The notes under the pieces were generated by a model. That model saw only the letters and a program-made list of their open reading frames with translations. It was not told the DNA's origin and ran no database searches. From Lathyrus oleraceus (Eukaryota > Streptophyta > Magnoliopsida > Fabales > Fabaceae), in the NCBI RefSeq assembly GCF_024323335.1, contig NC_066584.1, forward strand, positions 241,641,994-241,705,993: a DNA stretch of 64,000 nt, read 5' to 3'. Positions 21,965-33,795 of the stretch are shown in pieces. Both the position numbers and the translations under genes were made by a program. The stretch's first letter is position 1; each line of letters begins with the position of its first letter.

Positions 21965-24900
21965 ATGGCTGGAAGAGGTAGAGATGATGCTGCGATTGCT
22001 GAGGCTCTGGGTATGCTGGCTGGAGTACTTGGAGGGAATCCAAATGTTGTAGGAATGGGAGCTGCTCGTCAACTGAGTGAGTTCCAGAAGAACAATCCTC
22101 CAATGTTCAAGGGAGCATACGATCCAGATGGTGCTCAGAAGTGGTTGAAGGAGATCGAGAGGATCTTCAGAGTAACTGAGTGTGCTGATAACCAGAAGGT
22201 CAGGTTCGGTACACATATGCTGTCAGAGGAAGCTGATGATTGGTGGGTTGCTACCCGCACTGAGTTGGAATCTGCTGGGAATACTGAGATCACTTGGGCT
22301 GTGTTCAGGGAAAGGTTCCTGAGAAAGTATTTTCTAGAAGATGTCAGAGGAAAGAAAGAGATAGAGTTTTTGGAATTGAAGCAGGGTAACAGGTCGGTTA
22401 CTGAGTATGCTGCGAAGTTCACCGAGCTGTCAAAGTACTATACTCCCTATAATGAGGCTGCTGGAGAATTTTCGAAATGTGTGAAGTTTGAGAACGGGTT
22501 GCGTCCTGAGATCAAACAAGCTATTGGATATCAGAGGATCAGGGTGTTTTCTGACTTGGTGGACTGTTGCAGAATTTTTGAACAGGATTCCAAGGCTAGA
22601 GCAGAGAGCTATCAGCAGAGGGTTGATAGGAAGGGTAAGAATCAGATGGATCGTGGAAAACCGTATGCAACTGGCAAAGGTTTTCAGAAGCAGAGTGGGA
22701 TGAAGAGGCCTAGTGGGGGAGACTCTAGTGCTCCTGTTAAGTGTTATAGATGTGGTCGGGCTGGACATCGTGTTCATGAGTGTACCAGTGCTGAGATGAA
22801 GTGTTTCAAGTGTGGAAAAGGTGGTCACTTGGCTGCAGAGTGTCGATTGAAGACTGTGACTTGTTTCAACTGTGGAGAGTTGGGTCATATCAGTCCCCAG
22901 TGTCCTAAGCCGAAGAAGGAGAATCAGTCAGGAGGCAAGGTTTTTGCTCTATCAGTTTCTGAGACTTCTGCAGATGATCGTTTGATCAGAGGTACGTGTT
23001 ATATTAATGGCTTTCCTCTTATAGCTATTATTGACACAGGTGCTACTCATTCTTTTATATCTGTGGATTGTGCTGTGAAGCTTAAATTAGAGATATCTGA
23101 GATGCGTGGAAGTATGGTGATTGATACTCCTACAAAGGGTTCAGTGACTACTACTTCGGTTTGTTTGAGTTGTCCTTTGAATATTTTTGGTAGAGATTTT
23201 GGGATAGACCTTGTGTGTCTTCCATTAGTGCAGATTGACGTTATCTTGGGTATGAACTGGTTGGTGTTTAACCGAGTCTATATCAACTGTTTTGATAAGA
23301 CGGTGATATTTCCTGAGATTGAGGAAGGGCAGAGTCTGTTTCTATCAGCCAGGCAGGTGAATGAGGAAGTGGCAGATGGGGCAGAGTTGTTTATGCTGTT
23401 GGCAACTTTAGAGGCTAAAGATAAACTGGTGATTCGTGATCTAGCAGTGGTGTGTGACTTTCCTGATGTGTTTCCGGAAGAAGTGAATGAGTTACCGCCA
23501 GAGCGCGAAGTTGAGTTCTCGATTGAATTGGTACCTGGTACTAGACCGATATCGATGGCTCCGTACCGTATGTCTGCTGTTGAGTTAGCTGAATTGAAAA
23601 GTCAGTTGGAAGATTTGTTGGATAAGAAGTTTATTCGTCCAAGTGTGTCACCGTGGGGTGCACCAGTGTTGTTGGTTAAGAAGAAGGAAGGTACTATGAG
23701 GTTGTGTGTGGACTACAGACAACTGAATAAAGTGACGATCAAGAATCGGTATCCTTTGCCGAGGATTGATGATTTGATGGATCAGTTGGTTGGTGCGAGT
23801 GTGTTCAGCAAGATAGATTTGAGATCTGGGTATCATCAGATACGTGTGAAAACTGAGGATATTCAGAAGACTGCTTTCAGAACGAGGTATGGACATTATG
23901 AGTATTCTGTAATGCCTTTGGGTGTGACTAATGCGCCTGGAGTATTTATGGAGTACATGAATAGGATTTTCCATCCGTACTTGGATCAGTTTGTTGTGGT
24001 GTTTATCGATGACATTTTGGTGTATTCGAAATCTAAAGAAGAGCATGCTGAGCATTTGAGAGTGGTTTTAGGAGTGCTGCGAGAAAAGCAGTTATTTGCT
24101 AAACTGTCTAAGTGTGAATTTTGGTTAGAAGAAGTTAGTTTTCTTGGTCATGTGATTTCAAGAGGTGGTGTTGCTGTTGATCCTTCTAAGATAGAAGCGG
24201 TATCTAAGTGGGAAGCTCCGAAGTCTGTTGCTGAGATTCGAAGTTTCCTTGGTTTGGCTGGTTATTATAGGAAGTTCATTGAGGGATTTTCTAAGTTGGC
24301 GTTACCGTTGACGATGTTGACTAGAAAGGGGCAAGCGTTTGTTTGGGATTCAAAATGTGAAGAAGGTTTCCAAGAGTTAAAGAGAAGGTTGACTACTGCT
24401 CCTATTTTGACGTTACCGAGTTCGTCGGAACCATTTGAAGTTTACTGTGATGCTTCGTTGTTGGGTTTGGGTGGTGTGTTGATGCAGAATAAGCAGGTTA
24501 TAGCTTATGCTTCGAGACAGCTGAGGGTTCATGAAAGGAACTATCTGACGCACGATTTAGAGTTGGCAGCTGTAGTGTTTGTTTTGAAGTTGTGGAGGCA
24601 TTACTTGTATGGATCAAGATTTGAGGTTTTCAGTGACCATAAGAGTTTAAAGTATTTGTTTGATCAGAAAGAGCTGAATATGAGACAGAGGAGATGGTTA
24701 GAGTTTCTGAAGGATTATGATTTTGGGTTGAATTACCATCCGGGTAAAGCAAATGTAGTGGCTGATGCATTGAGTCGGAAATCATTACATATGTCTATGT
24801 TAATGGTTAAGGAATTGGATTTAATTGAGCAGTTTAGAGACTTGAGTTTGGTGTGCGAGAGTACTCACAAAAGTGTTAAATTGGGAATGTTGAAGTTAAC

Positions 24901-26337
24901 GAGTGGTATTCTGGAGGAGATCAGAGAGGGTCAGAAATCCGATATGCATTTGGTTGATAAGTTGACTTTAGTGAATCAAGGTCGAGGTGGTGAATTCAGA
25001 GTTGATGAGAATGGTGTTTTGAAATTTGGTAGTCGGGTGTGTATTCCGAATGTTATTGAGCTTAAGAAGAGTATTCTTGAGGAGGGACATCGTAGTGGCT
25101 TAAGTATTCATCCTGGAGCTACGAAGATGTATCATGATTTGAAGAAGTTATTTTGGTGGCCGGGAATGAAAAGAGAAATTGCGAGTTTTGTTTATTCTTG
25201 TTTGACTTGTCAGAAGTCAAAGATTGAGCATCAGAAGCCGTCTGGACTAATGTAACCGTTGGCTATTCCAGAGTGGAAGTGGGATAGTATCAGTATGGAT
25301 TTTGTTTCGGGTTTACCGAGGACAAGTAGGAATTTTGAAGCTATCTGGGTGATTGTTGACAGATTGACAAAATCGGCTCATTTCATTCCGATCAGAATGG
25401 ATTATCCGTTAGAGAGATTTGCTGAATTGTATATTGAGAAAATTGTAAGTTTGCATGGTATTCCGTCTAGTATTGTTTCGGACAGAGATCCTAGATTTAC
25501 ATCGAAGTTCTGGGAAGGTTTGCAGAAGGCTTTGGGAACTAAACTGAGATTGAGTTCTGCATATCACCCGCAGACTGATGGTCAGACTGAGAGGACGATT
25601 CAGTCACTGGAGGATCTTTTGAGAGCTTGTGTGTTTTAGAAAAAGGAGGTGCTTGGGATTGTTATTTGCCTTTGATTGAGTTCACCTACAACAATAGTTT
25701 TTCATTCGAGCATTGGTATGGCACCGTTTGAAGCTTTGTATGGTAGGAGATGTCGGACACCTTTATGTTGGTATGAGTCCGGTGAGAGTGCTGTGGTTGG
25801 ACCGGAGATTGTTCAACAAACTACAGAAAAGATTAAGATGATTCAGGAGAAGATGAGAATTGCTCAGAGTCGTCAGAAGAGTTATCACGATAAGAGGAGG
25901 AAGTCACTTGAGTTCCAAGAGGGAGATCATGTGTTTCTTCGCGTCACTCCGATAACTGGTGTTGGTCGAGCTTTGAAGTCGAAGAAGTTGACACCTCGAT
26001 TTATTGGTCCTTATCAGATTTTGGAGAGGATAGGAGAAGTAGCCTATCGTATCGCCTTACCGCCGTCGCTTGCGAATTTGCATCAAGTTTTCATGTGTCT
26101 CAGTTGAGGAGGTACATTCATGATCCGTCGCATGTAGTCCAAATAGATGATGTACAGGTGAGAGATAACCTGACTGTTGAAACATCACCTATGAGGATCG
26201 AGGATCGAGAGTTGAAGCAGTTGCGGGGTAAAGAGATTGCCTTGGTGAAGGTAACTTGGGGAGGACCAGCAGGTGGCAACGTGACTTGGGAACTGGAGAG
26301 TAAGATGAAGGAGTCTTATCCAGAGTTGTTCGCTTGA
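21965..26337 (+). pseudogene. gag-pol: gag-pol polyprotein of the Tekay element, broken
   Basis: ATG at 21965 (MAGRGRDD) is chosen over the upstream open frame because it lies about 110 bp after the PBS and starts the Gag-like region. Order of domains: Gag (about 22070-22560); three CCHC knuckles (22740-22895); protease IIDTGATHS (about 23030); RT with VDYRQLN (about 23710) and FIDDILVY (about 24000); RNase H with YCDAS (about 24440); integrase with HHCC (about 25090-25215) and all three acidic residues (SMDF, SDRDP, the Glu of QTERT); and a chromodomain-like tail ending at 26337. Lesions: an in-frame TAA at 25253-25255, a pair of compensating indels around 25636 and 25697 with a TAG at 25637-25639, and a one-base loss near 26089. 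RT and RNase H are intact. Confidence 0.95.
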
Positions 26338-26366
26338 GGTATGTTTTCGAGGACGAAAACTCTTTT

Positions 26367-26379
26367 AGTGGGGGAGAGT
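26367..26379 (+). promoter_or_regulatory. Polypurine tract of the Tekay element
   Basis: AGTGGGGGAGAGT directly precedes the right LTR at 26380, where second-strand synthesis would be primed. Confidence 0.9.
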
Positions 26380-28464
26380 TGTAACACCCCGATAATAATA
26401 AAATAATTATTTGAATTGAGTTAATAATTTAATTATTAATTTAATTAAATAATTGGAAATTTTATTATTATTATTATTATTTTGAATTATTATTATTTTG
26501 GAATAATAATTATTGGAATAATTATTTATTGGAATATATAAGTTGGAATAAAAAGTCCCAATTTTGGAAAAAGGGTTTTCACGTGAAAAGGAAAAGAGAA
26601 GCGGCTGAAGGAGAGAAAGGGCAAAAGGCAGAGCAAGAGAAGAGGAAAAGCTTGAAGCTGCAGAATTTGCCGGATTAACTCAGGTAAGGGGGGTTTATCA
26701 TCGGTTAAAGGGTATTATGTGATGATATGTCATGGGTAGTATTTACCATTGTTTTACCTCTGATTAGATTGATGCATGATGAATTGCGAACCTTTTTGGA
26801 TGAACGAAATTGGGGTAGAATTGAGAGGAAATTCGTAGGAATTTGATGTAAACGTGTTAGATTTTGTGTAATCAAATAAGATATGAATTGTGTTGAGAAT
26901 ATGGACGATTTTCGGTGTAAACTGGACTGTGGAAGGTTGGATCGGATAGGTTTCGTAATAGAGAAATGCCATTTGCAGATCTGGAAATCTGGTCCTGTAG
27001 CAGAGGGTTCTGTTTGCGCGCGATTCGCGGCGCGAAGCCCAGTTCGCGGCGCGAACTGGCAAAATCCAGAGGAGTTCTGTAACGCACCGTTCGCGGCGCG
27101 AACCCTGCTGCGCGGCGCGAACTGTGCTGTGCAGAAGTTGATGTTGATGAGTTTTGAGTACGTTGGGTTGCGAGGCTCTTAGTAAGTCGCTGTAATTGTA
27201 TTATAAATAATTAACAGTGATTATAGGATTGTGTATGGCCAGAGTCGTGAATTTTCTGTGCTGTTGTTGTGCAGTTGGTTGTTAGGCTGAGTGATGTAAC
27301 GTAGCTGAGGTATGATGTAGTGGGGATCATTTCCCGTTGTTTTGAGTAGTGTAGGTATTAGTAGAATATGCTAATACTGTGTTGATTTTATGGCATGATG
27401 TGATATGCTTTTGTGATAAAATGTGTTGATGATATGTGATGGTATGCATAATGCTGTGGATGTATCAGTTATGTATGTATTGTGAATAGACTGTTTTATG
27501 GCTTAGAGTGTGAGCATGTGTCTATTCTTGAATTGTTGTTGTTGTTGCATTGCTAGATGATTAGCATGCATGGCATAGCCTGTGGGGCTGTAGCTAATTC
27601 CCATTGTGAGGAATTAGTGAGTAAAACATGGTGGGGTGTTGTTGATGTTCGCATACTAGATGAGTAGTGTGCATAGTCTAGCCTTTGGGGCTGTAGCTAA
27701 TTCCCATAGTGAGGAATTAGTGAGTGAGTCATTAGATCTCAATGAGTGGGACTAGTGAGCTCAGTAGCCGTATCTGGAGGGATCGGTGAGCTTGAACTGT
27801 ATGTTCAAGAATAGTCGGTACCGCATGTGTTGAGTCTCATTGCATAATGAATGTATGGCATATAATATGAATGGATGTATTCCAGTATTATATGTGTGTT
27901 GAATGTTGTTGTGTTGTGTTGTTGATGTTGTGGTATGGTTGAGATTATACATACGCTATATGTTATTGTTGAGTATGATGTTTGAGTTGATACTGCAGTT
28001 GCTGAGTGTGTAGTCTGGTTAGGGTGAATAGATGCGTATTTACTTAACATTACATAATGTTGTATAATGCTTATTATCTTGATTGAGGAACTCACCCTTA
28101 CAACTATGTTTTCAGGTAACGAGCAGTGAATGAGTAGAAGCTAGTCCTTGGAGTCTAGTATTGTCCGTAGTGGTCATGCTCTGTTAGATGTAACATCGGG
28201 AGGGGATGTTTTAATTATTTTGATGTTGATTGTTGAATAATTTACATGTAATGTGGTACATGTTATTACATGATTGAATTGATTTCTATCCGCTGCGATT
28301 TATGCAAAAGTGTCTTACTTTGATTAAATAAATGAGCATGACAGGATATTTTGATGAATGAAGTGAAATGATTGTGTGACACCCTTCGGGGCATAATTAC
28401 TCTGATTTATACATGTTTATATATTTTTAATTAAATAATTTGGGGTATTTAGAAGGGTGTTACA
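26380..28464 (+). repeat. 3' LTR of the Tekay element (2085 bp)
   Basis: It is nearly identical to 19757-21839. Seen differences are short indels and a few substitutions: in the ATT run near the start, one T near 26910, one T near 27274, two sites near 27907-27935, and one base near 28183. It ends GGGTGTTACA at 28464 and is followed by TAGAG. Confidence 0.97.
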
Positions 28465-28469
28465 TAGAG

Positions 28470-30063
28470 GCCCGAAAAACTCCGCTGGGGAACAACCCAC
28501 TGGGAAGCACAAGACAATTGACAAATAGCCAATCCGGGAATAATCCGAAAAGACAGATTGAATCAAGACACGTCCTAATGAGGATGTAACTCAAATAGGA
28601 AAATCCATCCCAATATATATGTTGGGAGGAAACGGAAGAAACCGTCATCCACGAGGATATATCTCAGTGGGGAACTGCAGAAGGAAAGACAACAGACACT
28701 TTCTGCTTATGGGGCTGACTCTATATGGAGAGATTTAACACCCGACATCTGCTAGGGGAGATCTATTGGGGATCTGCATCACCATAGCAAGGAACAATCA
28801 ACAAGAGATATATGGCGAGAAATGCAACATGAATATCTAAATGTTTATGAATATGCATGAATATGCGTGATCTATGTTTGATGTATGCTGACAAAACAGA
28901 CATATCTAACACAAACAGGTCCAGGAATCAAACGCCCGGTACTATACTTCCAGGGGAGAACCAACTGGAAAGCCAATATGCGGAGATCTCTATGCTATAA
29001 AGCAAAGATCTGTGGGTACTGCTGGGGAAGCAGAGGCTTAGAGATATCAGGAAACACCAAATCTCTGAGTGACAGATCAGCAAACAACCCAATCAGGATA
29101 CAGAAAGTCACAATGGGCAAAACAGCCACCAAGACGAATCTGTTGGGGAACAAGAGAAAGTCTCGAAGATCCGCAGGGGATCTCAGCATCAACTGAGAAA
29201 CAAAAAGTTCTGCAACTCCAAACAACTCTGGGGAACAACCCACGGGGAGAATAACATCATCCAAGTAGAATCCAACTGCATAAGCAACTCTACTGGGGAA
29301 AACTGCTGCTGGAGAAAACTGAGTCTTCAAAAACACTCTGCTTGCAATTATGCTGGGGAACAACCCCATCACAAGATCTGGAGAAAGAAGATACAACCAA
29401 ACCAGGAATATGAACCAAATGTCTTACCTGTTGGAGATCATGCCACCCTTGGGAGAGCACTGAGATATTCTTGAGTATCCTTTCAACCTTGTGAATATTC
29501 ACTTTGTTTAAAACAGCAAATTTTGAAAAATTTGATTTGTTTAAAAAACAATGATATTTTATCAATTAAAACATGCAAAACATTTGTTGAATTGAAACAA
29601 ATAAGAGCGCAAATAATTGGATAAAAGCTCAAATTCATTTGATGGAATGGTAGCCTGCAAATAGCAAGACTCCATAGATCTGTACAAATTTGAAATCAGT
29701 GATATATATTGGAAGAGGGCTACATTGAACATAATGATCCTTTCTCTACCAATTTGAATCTCGATGTATTTGAAGCTTCAGTTTGACGACGAATCGAGAA
29801 TCCTCTGACGAAATGACAGCTGTGGAACAGAAAGTCTTGTCAGGATGCAGTTACTTGCCAAATCCCTAATTTTTGCCTAGATTGCCCCAGGGTGAGGTAC
29901 TCAATCTAGCGGGATGCAAATATTCTTTTTTTTCAAGTCTCTAATTTTTGCCTGGATTACCCTTGCGGGTTCTCCACCGAGACGCTCATTTTTGCCTAAG
30001 CCGCCCTTTCGGGTTTTCAACTTAGCGAGCTATTCTGTTTTTCATTTGCATATACTTTTTTTT
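28470..30063 (-). other. Ogre 3' UTR, proximal part
   Basis: This stretch lies between the pol stop of the right Ogre and the Tekay insertion. It is noncoding, with a hairpin array next to pol (29877-30025) and about 13 copies of NTGGGGA words on the plus strand further out. Several of those extend to near-matches of the element's own PBS in antisense. ORFs such as 28885-29196 fall in this low-complexity purine-rich sequence and are not supported. Confidence 0.8.
29877..30025 (-). other. Array of three small hairpins just downstream of Ogre pol
   Basis: CTAGATTG (29877-29884) pairs with CAATCTAG (29902-29909); TGGA (29953-29956) with TCCA (29973-29976); CTAAG (29996-30000) with CTTAG (30021-30025). 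Each follows a TTTTTGCCT and encloses a CCC...GGG core, twice CCCTTGCGGG or CCCTTTCGGG. The array parallels the one at 506-654 in the Tat element. Confidence 0.65.
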
Positions 30064-33000
30064 TTAGGCAAAGTATTTCTTAACTGCATCTGAATTCACA
30101 GGACGAGTGAAATCCTCCCCATCCATTGTTGTAAGCATCAAAGCTCCGCCTGAAAAGGCTCTCTTAACAACATATGGACCCTCGTAGTTTGGAGTCCATT
30201 TGCCCCTGGAATCGGGCGCGAAAGACAAGACTTTCTTGAGCACGAGGTCACCTTCTCGGAACACACGAGGCTTGACCTTCTTATCGAATGCTTTCTTCAT
30301 TCTCTGCTGATATAACTGACCATGACACATGGCAGTTAACCGCTTCTCTTCAATCAAATTCAATTGGTCGTAACGACTCTGAATCCATTCAGCATCAGTC
30401 AACTTGGCTTCCATCAAGACTCTCATTGATGGGATCTCCACCTCTACTGGGAGAACAGCTTCCATGCCGTAAACAAGAGAGAAAGGGGTTGCCCCTGTTG
30501 AAGTGCGTACAGACGTACGATATCCATGCAAACCAAATGGCAGCATCTCATGCCAATCTTTGTACGTGACAGTCATCTTCTGGATAATCTTCTTGATGTT
30601 CTTATTAGCAGCTTCAACAGCCCCATTCATCTTGGGTCTGTAAGGAGAGGAATTATGGTGTGCAATCTTGAATTCAGCGCACAACTCATCCATCATCTTA
30701 TTATTCAGATTTGATCCATTATCAGTAATGATCCTCTCTGGCACACCATAACGGCAAATCAGCTGGTTTTTGATAAACTTCACAACCACCTGCCTGGTTA
30801 CGTTCGCGTACGAAGCAGCTTCAACCCATTTGGTGAAGTAATCAATTGCTACGAGAATAAACCTGTGTCCGTTGGACGCTTTCGGCTTAATCATGCCGAT
30901 CATGTCGATTCCCCACATAGAGAAAGGCCATGGTGATGAAATCACATTCAGAAGTGTCGGAGGAATATGAATCTTATCCGCGTAAATTTGACACTTGTGA
31001 CATTTCTTCACATACTTGCAACAGTCAGACTCCATTGTCAGCCAATAGTAGCCTGCTCTCAACATCTTCTTAGCCATGGCATGTCCATTGGAATGAGTAC
31101 CAAATGAACCCTCATGGACCTCAGTCATCAATAGGTTTGCTTCGTGTCTATCCACGCATCTGAGCAAAACCATATCAAAATTTCTCTTATACAGCACTTC
31201 ACCACTGAGGTAGAAACTGCTTGACAACCTTCTCAAAGTTTTCCTATCCTTCACAGATGCCCTAGGCGGGTAGACCTGGTTCTGGAGGAAATTCTTGATA
31301 TCAAAATACCAAGGCTTGTCATCTTTCACTTCTTCGATTGCAAATATGTGAGCTGGTCTGTCCAAACGCATCACAGTAATATTGGGGACATCATTCCACC
31401 GTCTGACTACAATCATGGAAGCAAGCGTAGCAAGAGCATCTGCCATCCGATTATCCTCTCGAGGAATGTGATAAAATTCAACTTCTGTGAAGAATGTTGA
31501 AATTCTCCTTGCATAATCTCTGTATGGGATGAGACTTGGTTGATTCGTCTCCCATTCTCCCTTGATCTGATTAACAACCAGGGCCGAATCACCATACACA
31601 TCAAGATACTTGATTCTCAAATCAATGCATTCTTCAAGTCCCATAATACAGGCTTCATACTCCGCCATATTATTCGTGCATTTGAAAGTTAGCCTTGCTG
31701 TAAACGGAATGTGTGAACCTTGAGGAGTAATGATCACTGCCCCAATTCCATTTCCATATTGATTAACAGCGCCATCAAACACCATCGTCCATCTGGAACC
31801 AGGTTCCGGACCTTCATCAAGTGTAGGCTCATCGCAATCTTTCATCTTCAAATACAGAATTTCCTCATCAGGGAAGTCATACTGAATAGACTGATGATCT
31901 TCGATCGGATGGTGCGCTAAATAGTCAGCCAAGATACTACCTTTGATAGCTTTTTGAGCTCGATACTCAATATCATACTCAGACAACAACATCTGCCAAC
32001 GGGCAATCCTCCCAGTTAAAGCAGGCTTCTCGAAGATATACTTAATCAGATCCATTCTGGATATCAACCAAGTTGTATGATTTATCATGTACTGGCGCAA
32101 ACGCTTAGCAGCCCAAGCCAAAGCACAACACGTCTTCTCAAGCATAGAGTATCGAGACTCACAATCAGTAAACTTCTTACTGAGGTAGTATATAGCAAAT
32201 TCCTTCTTCCCTGATTCATCTTGTTGACCGAGTACACAACCCATCGAGTCTTCAAGAACTGTCAAATACATAATCAGAGGTCTTCCTTCCACAGGCGGAG
32301 ACAAGATCGGAGGTTCAGACAGATATTCTTTGATACTGTCGAAACCTTTCTGGCAATCCTCGGTCCAATCATGAGACTGATCTTTCCGGAGGAGCTTGAA
32401 TATCGGCGCACATGTGGCAGTCATGTGGGATATAAATCTGGAAATGTAATTCAAGCGGCCAAGAAAACCTCGAACTTGCTTCTCAGTTTTGGGTGCAGGC
32501 ATCTCTTGTATTTCTTTGACCTTTGCGGGATCAACCTCAATACCTCTTTCACTTACCACAAAACCCAACAACTTGCCGGAACGGACTCCAAATGTACATT
32601 TGTTCGGATTCAGGCGAAGTTTAAACTTCCTCAAACGCTGAAAAAGCTTCAACAAATGCTCAATATGCTCAACTTCCGTTCGGGACTTAGCAATCATATC
32701 ATCAACATAGACCTTTATCTCCTTGTGCATCATATCATGAAACAAGGTAGTCATAGCTCGTTGATACGTGGCTCCGGCGTTCTTCAAACCGAAGGGGATC
32801 ACTCGATAACAGAATGTTCCCCAAGGTGTGATGAATGTTGTCTTCTCCATATCCTCTGGTGCCATCTTGATTTGATTATATCCGGAAAATCCGTCCATAA
32901 ACGAAAAGACTTTGAATTTAGCTGTATTATCTACCAACATGTCGATGTGTGGTAGAGGAAAATCGTCTTTCGGACTAGCCTTATTCAAATCTCTATAATC

Positions 33001-33526
33001 AACGCACATACGGACTTTTCCATCCTTCTTAGGAACAAGCACAATATTGGCCACCCATTGAGGATATGTAGAAGTCACCAGAAACCCCGCATCAATTTGC
33101 TTCTGAACTTCCTCTTTGATTTTCACTGCCATATCTGGATGAGTTCTTCTGAGCTTCTGCTTCATAGGCACGCACTCAGGCTTTAAAGGCAGGAAATGTT
33201 GCACAATATCTGTATCCAAACCCGACATGTCTTCATAGGACCAAGCAAAGATATCTGAATATTCTCGTAGCAAACTGATCAAATCTTCCTTGACAGACCC
33301 TTCAAGAAGTGCCCCAATCTTCACCAGGCGAACACAATCCTCAGACCCCAAGTTGACTGTCTCCAAGTCTTCGAGATGCGGCTGAATGATCTTCTCTTCG
33401 TGCTCAAGGAGACGGGTAATTTCATCAGGAATCTCCTCAACGTCATCTTCCTCTGCCTCAAATACAGGAAATTCAAAATTGGGAGATGGCGTTAGATCAT
33501 TATGTTCAATGGGTTTTAGGATCAAC
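30064..33526 (-). CDS. pol: Ogre pol: reverse transcriptase, RNase H, integrase, intact exon of about 1154 codons
   Basis: This exon begins at the predicted splice acceptor; the frame has no ATG near its start, which fits translation as a continuation of gag-pro after splicing. It is open to the TAA at 30064-30066. RT shows VRMCVDYRDLN and YVDD (about 32700). RNase H shows FDGAVN, AEYEA, GDSALV and MADALATL. Integrase shows HHCC and all three catalytic acids: GIDMIG (about 30905), TDNGSN (about 30725) and the Glu in GAVEAANK (about 30613). No lesion is seen, so the enzyme region could be functional although its own gag-pro is broken. The neighbouring Tat pol is the closest relative in the window. 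Confidence 0.95.
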
Positions 33527-33795
33527 CTGCATAATGATTTTGGTTAATGAAAAACTTTTAGAATTTAAACAAGCAAACCATTATGCAGATGAGAAAGATT
33601 GCTTTTATTCTTGTTTTTATGGTTTTTTTGTGATCACTGATTTCATGCAAAAGCAAAAAGTGAAAACAAAGGAAAAACAAATGTTTAACAATGCATTAAT
33701 TGAATGAAAACATCATTGTATATATGCTTTGCCAACAATGTCATCACTTCTCCTTTTGGCATGGGAGAAGGGTTTCAAACAAAGTGAACAATTAC
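33527..33795 (-). other. Predicted Ogre intron between protease and RT
   Basis: The donor GTAATTG starts at 33795, overlapping the gag-pro stop. The acceptor TTATGCAG ends at 33527. The 269-bp removal splits a Glu codon as 2+1 and restores one frame into pol. The phase and position match the 247-bp intron of the Tat element. This agrees with the published partial splicing of Ogre RNA. Confidence 0.8.

Larger units (their letters stand above)
19757..28464 (+). mobile_element. Tekay/Del-type chromovirus (Ty3/gypsy), 8708 bp, complete but defective
   Basis: All parts are present: LTR, iMet-type PBS, gag-pol with three zinc knuckles and a C-terminal chromodomain-like tail, polypurine tract, LTR, and a 5-bp target duplication. 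The chromodomain-like end and the overall layout fit the Tekay (Del) clade; assignment to that clade rather than another chromovirus group is an inference. The LTRs differ at only about half a dozen positions, so the insertion is recent. The polyprotein nevertheless holds a stop and several frameshifts. Confidence 0.95.

Noticed and set aside
28885..29396. ORFs in the Ogre 3' UTR
   Set aside because: They lie in purine-rich repeated CTGGGGA sequence with no similarity to known proteins.
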